A program made the position numbers and the translations under genes. This document shows positions 1 through 8,081 of a stretch of DNA of 13,291 bases, in pieces. Position 1 is the stretch's first letter. Every line of letters begins with the position of its first letter. Source of the DNA: Stramenopiles sp. TOSAG23-2 (lineage: Eukaryota; Sar). The stretch covers positions 1 through 13,291 of the forward strand of contig LT649808.1 in assembly GCA_900128395.1 (NCBI GenBank). The letters run 5' to 3'. Under the pieces are notes generated by a model. That model was given only the letters and a program-made list of their open reading frames with translations, was not told the DNA's origin and ran no database searches.

Positions 1-145
1 AGTTCCATATTTTAAACATTTTCTAATAAAATAGTCAAAAACGTCATTTATTTTGTACAGAATATCATTACATATTTAAAATATCCGAAATATGTGTCCC
101 ATATCGTCCAAAATATTGCGAGTTGTCAAGATGTCCATTTTTCCT

Positions 146-197
146 GGGGACAAATTGTCCCCGGCTAATGCTATCTTACACTAAAGATAGACATTAG
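146..197. repeat. Two adjacent hairpins
   Basis: Positions 146-162 read GGGGACAAATTGTCCCC, an 8-bp perfect inverted repeat around one central base. Two bases later, 165-177 (CTAATGCTATCTT) pairs with 184-197 (AAGATAGACATTAG) with a single bulge and a 6-nt spacer. Both are seen directly. They could be terminal inverted repeat debris of a small transposon or simply chance structures. No gene is recognisable around them: the rest of 1-718 is AT-rich with only short spurious frames. Confidence 0.5.
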
Positions 198-718
198 GGT
201 ATGGAAAATACCAAAAAAAGCTCCATATAGCGAGTACACAGCATGGTATAATGGCACATAAGATAGTTCGACAGCTTTATAGACTGTGACTGATTATTTT
301 AGCATGGATTCTCAATCGCATGCTATGTTCATGACCAATGGTACGCGCCTGCTAAGAAATGGTTGAGAATTCGACACTTAACTATTATTTTTTGATAGGG
401 ATACAACAAGATATTTTTAAAAAGATCGAAACAAGATATCCAACTTAAACTCTTTATGCCGAAAAGATTTTTTTTTTTTTACAACAGTATATATATATCA
501 AATATTTTAACAACTAAAGGCAACCAGTAAAAATTAATTTCGATGTGTGGATTTATAAAAAAGAAACAATTGTTTAACTGATTATTTGACTATAGCTCAA
601 AACAATTTTAAAATAGTATTACAACAGTTTATTATTCATAAATAATTATAATTAAATATTATATTTTTGTTAATTTTTTAGTAGGAGTATTCTTATCTTG
701 AAAACGAAACAATGCTCC

Positions 719-865
719 GTGAGTGAATGTGATTGTACTTTATATCCGTTTTATAACAGAATAAAGTTGTCTTTGATTTGAAAAGACGTTCTTGTCTATT
801 CAAACCGGCGCTGTGAGTGAATGTGATTGTAATTTATCTGTTTTGAAACGAAATAAAGTTTGCAA
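719..865 (+). repeat. Diverged direct repeat, about 94-bp spacing
   Basis: GTGAGTGAATGTGATTGTA occurs at 719-737 and again at 813-831. Each copy is followed by related text (TTTAT, then a CTG/CCG TTTT stretch, then GAAATAAAGTT or AGAATAAAGTT). This looks like an old tandem duplication. Each copy ends in an AATAAAG motif that resembles a polyadenylation signal, but no coding region is visible upstream on the plus strand. The stretch from 866 to 1130 is AT-rich with no gene seen. Confidence 0.5.
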
Positions 866-1132
866 ATGAATTGAATAGTTTTTCTTGACACTGTTCATAT
901 CAGTGATTTTTACTCTTGTTTATTGTGTAACGTACTGTATTTACTGCGTAATATACTATATTTCTCTTTTCTGTCCGATATATATATATGAAATGAGTAA
1001 AATTTTCTACCATTCTTAAGTATTTACTTTTCTTTTTCTTTTCAATTTCTTCTTACATTCTTGTAATAAAGCTTTTGTTCTCTAAGCCTTCTTTCCAACA
1101 ATTGTGTATATTTTAATTATTTTTACCCTATA

Positions 1133-1610
1133 GGGGTGCAAAAACCTGGGTCACAGTAGTATATTCACCTGCTATAGTGGTATATACACTACATAGCATG
1201 GTAATGGTATTACTATATTATATTTATTTAATAGGTACATACCATTGGCTACTGTCATTAATTTTATCAGTCCATTTTCGCAATTTGATGCTTATATACA
1301 TAAATTATTAGATATTGATATATGGTTTTTGGCTACAAAACGAAAGTTGCGAAAATCTCCTGCATTCCAATTCTTGGTTCTTGCCGTGAATCACTTGGTA
1401 CAAGATAGACATACCATTGTATATATTTGATAGAATATATTACAGGTATTTAGTACGGCCATAAGTACGAAGTGATTCACGGCAAGAACCCAGAATTGAA
1501 ATGCAGGAGATTTTCGCAACTTTTGTGTTGTAGCCAGGTATGTCTATCTTGTATGCTATATCCATTGTATATATAGCAGGTGAATACTGTGACCCAGGTT
1601 TTTGCACCCC
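1133..1610. mobile_element. Foldback MITE with nested inverted repeats
   Basis: The left end GGGGTGCAAAAACCTGGGTC (1133 on), continuing to CACCTGCTATA, is the reverse complement of the right end (about 1573-1610), apart from a 3-nt insertion. A second, inner inverted repeat pairs 1330-1401 with 1465-1536 (72 nt each, few mismatches; includes GTTGCGAAAATCTCCTGCAT). The element is bordered by TA on both sides (1131-1132 and 1611-1612), as expected for Tc1/mariner-type insertion. The identity also extends into the flanking CCTATAGG, so an outer boundary of 1127-1616 is possible. No transposase is encoded, and the 61-codon frame inside is explained by the foldback. It is non-autonomous. Confidence 0.75.
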
Positions 1611-1628
1611 TATAGGATACTCCTATAG
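1610..1628. repeat. 19-bp palindrome beside the MITE
   Basis: CTATAGGATACTCCTATAG is a perfect inverted repeat with 8-bp arms and a 3-nt centre. It overlaps the right border of the foldback element and reuses its CTATAGG motif, so it may be a target-site or excision scar. The following 1629-1847 is AT-rich (runs of T, TTATTA repeats) and is presumably the 3' flank of the minus-strand gene next to it. Confidence 0.5.
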
Positions 1629-1847
1629 TAATTAGTAGGTGTAGTTTTATTATTATTTATTATTATCAATTATTATTATTTTTAAATACATTTTTTTTAC
1701 AACAATATAATAATAATAGTAAGTGTAGTATTTTAATAGTACTTGGTGGCATTAAATTTTAAAAGTCTGTGGTATAGTAGCAAATTTTTTTTATAATATT
1801 TTTTTTTAAAACAAACGTTCCTTCACTTCTTGGTTGGCACACCTCAC

Positions 1848-2839
1848 TCACTCGAACTTTACTTCATCATCATCATCTCCAGCATCATCATTTGTCGTAC
1901 CAAATGCTGCAAATGACATTTCTTCCTGCATATTATTATTATTATCATTTGTCGTATCATCATTACCAAATGCATCAAAACTAATATCTTCAATAGTTGT
2001 ATTGTCATTTGCATTGTTATTACCAAAGGCATCAAATGTGATATCATCATCATTATTGTTATCATTGTTACTATCATTGTTATTGTTGCTGTTATCATTG
2101 GTGGTGGTTTTATCATCATCTCCACCCCAACCATATCTTTGCCTCAATGCTTCATCGTCCACATCGTCATCGTCATCATCATCATCTTCACTATCATCAC
2201 TATCGTCCTCATCTTCGTTATTCATATCATACTCTAGTTCACCAGTTGTTATTGTTGTGTTTTGTCCAAAATTGTTGTTGTTGTTATTATTATTGCTATT
2301 GCTGTTGTTCAAACTAGATGGTAATACCATATTCCCAAGCTCGGTTTCCCATATTTTTGATGCTTTTGTTATACCATCCGATTCAATATTCAATGCTCTT
2401 GCCATATCTAAATAATGTCCACCATATGCAATTTCTAATGAAATATCGTTTTCATCACGATCAAAATGACCAATGATTTTCTCTGCAATTGCATTTATTT
2501 TCACACCACGATCTGTAATCATGCGTGCAATGGCACTATGCAATATATTATGCAATGGATACACTTCCATTAAATCAAATATTTTCAAACACGTATCATC
2601 ATTCACACTATCTGGTTTTATCGCAGCCAACACTGAAACCAATTCCACTGCAAGTAAACGTTCGATGCCAAACGGTTTGTACACTTTCATATTGGTTGTC
2701 ATTTTACCTTCTTCTGAATTGGTAGAAGTAATCATATTAACCACGTCTGGCATTTTATTTTCAACGGCAACGATTAGTTGTTGGATATTTAATATATTAT
2801 TATTACTACTACTACTATTCGTATTATTGTTCTCGTTGC

Positions 2840-2875
<36 letters not shown>

Positions 2876-3986
2876 TTTTGTTTAATAGTTGTTGTTGTTG
2901 TTGTTGTACCATTCCACATTCTTCCAATATTCTTGTTATGATGAAAAATGCACCACGATTTGGCAATGCATCTAAAACTTGTTGTATTTGATCCGTCAAT
3001 GCATTCATCATAGGTGTTTGTTCTATGCTTTGACTTTGCATTTCTTCCTCTTGCTGTCGTTGTGCTATTTCATTCAAATCCATCATATCGCTTCTACTGA
3101 AATTAAAGGATGTTGGTGATGGTGGTGTATATGTTGATCGAGCTATTGCATCAATTAATGTTTCTGCAATATTTGTATATGCAGTTTGTGATTGATCTTG
3201 TTCATGCAATGTTCGCAATAATGATGAAACTATACTATTTGCTGGCCAAAATGGTTTTGGAAATGTATTTGTTGTAGTTGCTTGATCATTATTGTTAACA
3301 TCGCTGTTATTCCCATCACCATCATCACCACCACCATTACCAGTTGTCTTTTCTGCATTTTCATCTTTTGTTTCACTTGGTTTTAAATCAGATGCCTCTA
3401 ACAATAAACGAAAAGAAGCTGCGATGGAATCAACATTCATATGTTGTATAAACATAGTTAACAATACGTTTTCTTTTGTTGATAGATAATTTAACAATTC
3501 AGCACGTCGTTCTTCCGATTCTTTGCATATACTTAGCATACATTTGTAAAAATTACCAGCTGAACGTGCATCCAGTTTGCCCCTATTTAATACGGAAAAT
3601 AAAATATTTAAATTTTCTTCATTTGTTAACTCATCGTTAATTTCCGATACGTCACAAGCAAATATTTCCGAGGCACTAGATGCTAATAACTCATAATCAA
3701 AGTTATTCGTACCATCTCCATCAGTGTTGTTGTCATCATTTTCTTCTTCCTTTACAATTAGTTCAATCAATGATTTTACATTTTCTTTTAAATATTTAAT
3801 TAATGATTCATTTAAATTTCTAACTTCTTGTATTAACGTTTGCTGCGTCAATACATCTTTTAACGTAAAATTGCCACTATCTAATAAATCTTGCAACGGG
3901 TTTGAAAACAAACCACCACCACTATCATTTCCCCATAAACTACCGGAGCTATCATCATCATTCGCAAACGATGCAAATAATGACAT
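1848..3986 (-). CDS. SAPS-domain protein, PP6/SIT4 phosphatase regulatory subunit
   Basis: A 712-residue intronless frame ending in TGA. Residues 31-80 (LQDLLDSGNFTLKDVL, then LIQEVRNLNESLIKYL) match the opening of the SAPS family, in which an acidic "LL..E..TL.ELL" segment is followed by "QE....N..LI.FL". Residues 104-135 (SEIFACDVSEINDEL, then LNILFSVL) and 440-535 (ERLLAVELVSVLAAI, LHNILHSAIARMI, GGHYLDMARAL) fit the later helical repeats. Known members bind the PP6/Sit4 catalytic subunit and direct its activity in cell-cycle and nutrient signalling in cytoplasm and nucleus. The helical scaffold is broken by low-complexity linkers: Asp/Gly/Asn at 81-96 and 205-235, Gln at 361-366, Asn at 371-389 and 561-572, and acidic at 590-611. 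The tail carries three spaced FDAFG/FAAFG motifs (651-655, 670-674, 692-696). The first in-frame Met is used. Family call is from motif memory, not a search. Confidence 0.78.
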
Positions 3987-4374
3987 GATGATTTATGTAT
4001 ATATATTTATATATCTTAAAATGTATATAAATATATATATATTTAGTTGTGTTTGTTTATATTATTAAATATATAGTATTTATATATAATTATATATATT
4101 TCTCCTATAATTTACAAGGTGCCAAGAAAAAAAATAAAATAAAAAAATGATGATGTTAATTTAAAAAAAAATATAAAAAAATGATTTTTTTTTCAAACAA
4201 CAATATTATATTATATATATAAGTTCGTTATCCTTGTTCCGTATTTGTTTCAACCAACAAGATATATATAATTCTATTTATGTCATATAGATGATATTAT
4301 TTTTATGTTATATTATAACAATAAATTCTAATAATTCATATAAATCACTGGCCTTCTTCGGTCGAGTTTAAAAA
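3987..4374. other. Divergent intergenic region, AT-rich
   Basis: This stretch is the 5' flank of the minus-strand SAPS gene. It consists of TA-rich runs (TATATAT, 3990-4100), poly-A tracts (4128-4190) and a further TA block near 4210-4270. Promoter elements for the minus-strand gene should lie here, but simple-sequence content prevents naming a TATA box. No open frame is credible. Confidence 0.4.
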
Positions 4375-4601
4375 ATGCGGAACCTAAATCAAGCGGAACG
4401 AAAAAATGAATTTTAAAAAAGGAATTTGTGATTTCATGTTTTTTTAAATAAATAACTATGAAGTTTCACTTTACAAAATAAAATCGGATATTTGTATGTT
4501 TAAAATATCTATAATCGGCATTTTGTGATCCAATTTCGTACCCTTCAACTCAATTACAATGCTATTCGGATGCTAATATTTTCGGTCCGCCTGGTCCGCA
4601 T
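4375..4601 (+). mobile_element. MITE-like element, copy 1
   Basis: The left end reads ATGCGGAACC and the right end GGTCCGCCTGGTCCGCAT, whose reverse complement begins ATGCGGACCAGGCGG, so the ends are inverted repeats. The internal sequence (for example ACAAAATAAAATCGGATATT near 4474 and TAATCGGCAT near 4512) recurs in inverted orientation at 11392-11608. TTAA tetramers lie next to both ends (4368-4371 and 4602-4605), possibly a target duplication, though their spacing is unequal. There is no coding capacity. It is a dispersed non-autonomous element lying in the divergent promoter region of the SAPS gene and the gene at 4882. Confidence 0.65.
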
Positions 4602-4720
4602 TTAATAAATCTACCGGACTGGCCATTGGTGTATCGTTTTCATTAGTGACAGGATCGAGCGGATCGAGTATATCGGCCAATCTACCATCTGGGTCTCAAT
4701 ACACATATATATCATGTGCT

Positions 4721-4852
4721 CATCTTGGACATCTGGACTGTAAGTGTGTGTGTGTTGACTCAAGTAGAGCTACGTATATATATATCTATATATATCATCT
4801 GGACATCTGGACTGTAAGTGTGTGTGTGTTGACTCAAGTAGAGCTACGTATA
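4721..4852 (+). repeat. Duplicated 57-bp segment upstream of small gene
   Basis: The segment CATCT(T)GGACATCTGGACTG (4721-4740), followed by TAAGTGTGTGTGTGTTGACT and CAAGTAGAGCTACGTATA, is repeated almost perfectly at 4796-4852. A short TA-rich spacer separates the copies. Each copy contains ACTGTAAGTG, which includes a consensus-like 5' splice donor (GTAAGTG), and a TG microsatellite. The second copy ends 29 bp before the ATG at 4882, so the repeat lies in the promoter or 5' leader of that gene. The near-identity implies a recent tandem duplication. Confidence 0.8.
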
Positions 4853-4881
4853 CCGCGATCTCTTTATTCAAATTATAAAAT

Positions 4882-5217
4882 ATGGCGTTTGATCCTACCA
4901 AGGTGACAATACATGATAAAAGTTACAGTGAAAGTGATGAAGGTGATTACGACTCATACACTATTCATGTTTTACAGCATGACGGGGAAGAATTTTTAAG
5001 AATACGTAGTCGCGAAAGTTCTAATATTGGTGGTGCATGGGGTTCAGAACATAAAATATTAGAAATGGACGGGGAAAAATGCATTGTTCAAAACTTTAAA
5101 GTTGGTGGTACAGTAGGGAGTGGAGGTCGAAATTCGGAAGCTAACGGTAGTCCTGTGGTATACGATTTGAAGACAGAATGGGAAAAGTTCATGAAAAAAA
5201 AGAAAGAAAAAAAATAA
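4882..5217 (+). CDS. Small acidic/basic protein of unknown function
   Basis: A 111-residue frame starting at ATG in the context AAAATATGG and ending with TAA. I do not recognise the family. The body (residues 5-95) has alternating hydrophobic and charged residues typical of beta strands (YTIHVLQH, EFLRIRSR, KCIVQNFKV), with glycine-rich turns (SNIGGAWGS, VGGTVGSGG). It ends in a Lys/Glu tail (residues 102-111, KFMKKKKEKK) that could be a nuclear or nucleic-acid-binding tail. There is no signal peptide or membrane segment. Codon use (GGT, GAA, third-position A/T) matches the confident genes nearby, which favours a real gene. The duplicated segment at 4721-4852 forms its upstream region. It could also be the only large exon of a longer gene, since a donor-like motif lies upstream. 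Confidence 0.6.
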   Translation: MAFDPTKVTIHDKSYSESDEGDYDSYTIHVLQHDGEEFLRIRSRESSNIGGAWGSEHKILEMDGEKCIVQNFKVGGTVGSGGRNSEANGSPVVYDLKTEWEKFMKKKKEKK

Positions 5218-5334
5218 GAAATGATGATGTTTGAAGCTAAAGTATTCATCCCAAGAAGTACAGAGTACTATACAAAAAATTGAGGAAACTTGATTATTTT
5301 TTAAATAGTAAACAGTTATAGCAACAACGTCAAA

Positions 5335-5402
5335 ATGCCGTCATGACCGTGGACGGGTGTGAATTTTTCCCAGATGCCGTGGACGAGCGTGGATTTTTTT
5401 TT
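5335..5402 (+). repeat. GC-rich imperfect tandem repeat
   Basis: GACCGTGGACGGGTGTGAAT (5345 on) and TGCCGTGGACGAGCGTGGAT (5375 on) are related units with a period of about 30 bp, each ending in a T run. ATGCCG at 5335 and TTGCCGTGCCC near 5403 are partial flanking units. It lies just downstream of the small gene, contrasts with the AT-rich background, and has no frame of note. Confidence 0.45.
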
Positions 5403-5541
5403 CTTGCCGTGCCCATCACTAAATAGTATAATACCATTAAATCCAAAAAAAAATTAAAACAGGAATGTACAAGAAGACGACCTGTATAACTCGGTCCCTT
5501 CACACTACGTGTATAATGGTGTCTCCTCTTCTATGTCTTTT

Positions 5542-5578
5542 GCTTCCCTCCTTTTTAAAATGAAGCAAGGAGGGAAGC
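5542..5578. repeat. 12-bp inverted repeat hairpin
   Basis: GCTTCCCTCCTT (5542-5553) pairs perfectly with AAGGAGGGAAGC (5567-5578) across a 13-nt loop. It sits immediately before the opening of the decayed reading frame at 5588. It may be a structural remnant of a mobile element or of the 5' region of that gene. Confidence 0.6.
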
Positions 5579-5587
5579 GACGTATAA

Positions 5588-6138
5588 GCATGCGATCATG
5601 CATTGTACAAAAATGTCAAAAAATCAATTGAAGATACAATACGATTAGTGAATCCATTGCCATTTGATCGAGATATTTTACGCTCGGAATTAATGCAGCG
5701 CAAAGAATATTTAGATATGCAAAAGAAACGCCCATATGCAAATCCAACTGCAATGTTTAAAAATCATCAAGACGCATTAAATGTGAAACAATCTGAATTA
5801 GATAGTAAATTATCACAAATCTTAAAAGGAAAAGTTCCTCGTGTATATGGGGAAATGCCAAAACATTAAGGCAAATATCAACGTATTGCACCTGTAACGA
5901 AATTGTATGACAATGTGCTGCTGTTAAATTACGACGATCTGGTTTAGCTGGTAGAAAATCAGAAAATAATAAGAAACAAAAACGATTTAATATTACGCGT
6001 ACTATTTCCTTTTCTGGAAGGGGTAGCCGGTCTAGTAATCATCGAAGAAGACGTGCGTGGGATATACCAAATTTTATTTTAAAAAATTATTTCTTCAATC
6101 GTAAAAAAGTGAAAGTGGTGTGTTTAAATTTATTATAG
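5588..6138 (+). pseudogene. Decayed protein-coding gene, function unknown
   Basis: An open stretch runs from 5588 to a TAA at 5867-5869. It encodes a charged, helix-rich sequence (for example NPLPFDRDILRSELMQRKEY and KGKVPRVYGEMPKH) with codon use like the intact genes. It has no ATG at its head; the first in-frame Met is at 5693. After the TAA the same frame continues with plausible coding text (KYQRIAPVTKLYD) to about 5912. There the coding signal passes to another frame, which is open from 5911 to the TAG at 6136-6138 and is very basic (LRRSGLAGRK, then SSNHRRRRAWD). One stop and one frame change within 50 bp suggest a pseudogene. An unrecognised intron is an alternative: GTATAT at 5843 and TTTAG ending at 5947 could be borders, but they join to a less gene-like frame. 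I do not recognise the protein family. Confidence 0.45.
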
Positions 6139-6288
6139 ATGTTTGCAAAAGGTATATGTGATGTGTAATACATGTATATTTATACACTTCTATATTTTCC
6201 CCTCTTTCAAGTATATAAATTAGAATATCTGAAACCTGGAATTTGATAGGAGATTTTTATGTCCAACACAAAAAAAAATAATAAATTA

Positions 6289-6533
6289 GAGTTATCGATA
6301 TTAAAGATGGCAAATTTAAATTTTTTTATTTTTTTTGCAACTTTTTTTTTTCTTACCCTCTAGTATCAAATAGTATCACATATATATATATTAAGGTATG
6401 TTAATATTTATTTTAAAAAACCCCTCTGAAATTGTGTGTGTAATATTATTCCTATACTAAAGGGGCTGGAAAAACATTTTTAAAAAAAATAAAAAAAAAT
6501 ATTTAAATTTGCCATCTTTAATGTCAATAACTC
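6289..6533. mobile_element. Foldback MITE with TA borders
   Basis: The left end GAGTTATCGATATTAAAGAT (6289 on), continuing GGCAAATTTAAATTTTTTTA, is the inverted repeat of the right end (about 6482-6533: ATTTAAATTTGCCATCTTTA then ATGTCAATAACTC). The arms are roughly 50 bp with a few mismatches. TA dinucleotides border both ends (6287-6288 and 6534-6535), again fitting Tc1/mariner-type target choice. The interior is AT-rich and non-coding. Its terminal sequence differs from the element at 1133-1610, so it is a separate family. Confidence 0.7.
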
Positions 6534-6576
6534 TACAAAAAACATAGAATTTAGGCTTTAAGATAGAGAAAGAGTA

Positions 6577-7459
6577 GATTTCCATTCTAGGTAATATAGT
6601 TGATAAACCAAGTGGGACAATCATTCATATATCTATCTGATCGTTGTCTCTGTATATTTATCTATTTATTGATAACAATCCTATTGTAGTCCATACTGTT
6701 TGAATATATTCTAATAGTTTTGTGCGCGCGTGTGTGTATATATATATATTACGGTGCGGATTATTATTATTAAAAATAATATATATATACATTGACGAAA
6801 TCCCTGATTTCCATTTTAGGTAATATAGTTGATAAACCAAGTAGGACAAATCATTCTTCTATCTATCTAATCGTCGCTGTATATCTATCTATTTATTGAT
6901 AACAATCCTATTGTAGTCCATACTGTTTGAATATAGTTTTGTGCGCGCGTGTGTGTATATATATATATTACGGTGCGGATTATTATTATTAAAAATAATA
7001 TATATATACATTGACGAAATCCCTGATTTCCATTTTAGGTAATATAGTTGATAAACCAAGTAGGACAAATCATTCTTCTATCTATCTAATCGTCGCTGTA
7101 TATCTATCTATTTATTGATAACAATCCTATTGTAGTCCATACTGTTTGAATATAGTTTTGTGCGCGCGTGTGTGTATATATATATATTACGGTGCGGATT
7201 ATTATTATTAAAAATAATATATATATACATTGACGAAATCCCTGATTTCCATTTTAGGTAATATAGTTGATAAACCAAGTAGGACAAATCATTCTTCTAT
7301 CTATCTGATCGTTGTCGCTGTATATCTATCTATTTATTGATAACAATCATATTGTAGTCCATACTGTTTGAATATAGTTTTGTGCGCGCGTGTATAGATA
7401 TATATATATATTACGGTGCGGATTATTATTATTAAAAATAATATATATACATTGAAGAA
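6577..7459 (+). repeat. Four-copy tandem repeat, unit about 219 bp
   Basis: Copies begin with GATTTCCATTYTAGG at 6577, 6806, 7025 and 7244, giving periods of 229, 219 and 219 bp. The last copy ends near 7459. Copies 2 and 3 look identical by eye. Copies 1 and 4 are diverged: copy 1 has an extra TTCTAA-containing insertion, copy 4 has altered TG/TA runs. Each unit has, in order, an ATAGTTGATAAACC segment, a CTAT microsatellite, a TTGTAGTCCATACTGTTTGA segment, and an alternating purine-pyrimidine tract that starts TGTGCGCGCGTGTGTGTATA. It then has CGGTGCGG, a TTATTA/TAATAA hairpin, and GAAATCCCTGATTTC spanning each unit junction. The array ends about 60 bp before the dioxygenase ATG, so it occupies that gene's promoter-proximal region. 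The short frames inside are not genes. Confidence 0.9.
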
Positions 7460-7519
7460 AAATTTATTAAGTAAAAGGTATAATTCTTCATATAAATAAA
7501 TATAATAATAATAATATCA

Positions 7520-8047
7520 ATGGCATATTTACAACGACCAAGACCAAATGCAAAACCACATGAACCCTGGGGTAAAGCGGAACCATTAATTAAAGCACAT
7601 GATTTAGCATACGTACGATTTAGCTGCCCTGATTTAGAGACAATGCATACGTTTATTAATGAATTTGGTTTAAAAGTAGTTCATTATGAGAAAAATAAAT
7701 GTATTTATTCAAGAGGATTGGAAAAAGATTATCCATATGCACATATTGTACATCAAGGACCACCGAAATTCATAGGTTTTGCATTTCGTGTTAATAAATT
7801 GGAAGATTTACATACATTAGCAAACAACGTACCAAATTGCACGCCAGTGGAAGAGATGACTGGTATTGAAGGTAAATTAAGCAATAACCCTGGTATTGCT
7901 AAGAAAGTATCATTTATTGATCCTGTGAATGGATTTCTTATTGAAGCAGTATATGGACAAAAATGCGATGAAATTCCATCACGACATGCACAACGAATTT
8001 TATACAATTATGGTGTAAGTATATATACATCATATATAAAACTTTAT

Positions 8048-8081
<34 letters not shown>

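Noticed and set aside
1245-1430. 61-codon frame
   Set aside because: Lies wholly inside the foldback MITE and has no domain-like content.
1834-2415. 193-codon plus-strand frame rich in Ser and Leu
   Set aside because: It is the antisense shadow of the Asn/Asp-rich part of the SAPS gene; the Ser/Leu runs are the trinucleotide tracts read backwards.
2473-2991. 172-codon plus-strand frame with Leu and Cys runs
   Set aside because: Antisense to the SAPS gene; low complexity comes from the Asn and Gln repeats.
4646-4906. 86-codon frame upstream of the small gene
   Set aside because: Built from the duplicated 57-bp segment and TA repeats (YIYIYIYH), so it reads as repeat sequence and overlaps the better gene in another frame.
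6577-7459. CRISPR array
   Set aside because: Units are about 219 bp, directly abutting, with no spacers; this is a tandem satellite in a eukaryotic context.
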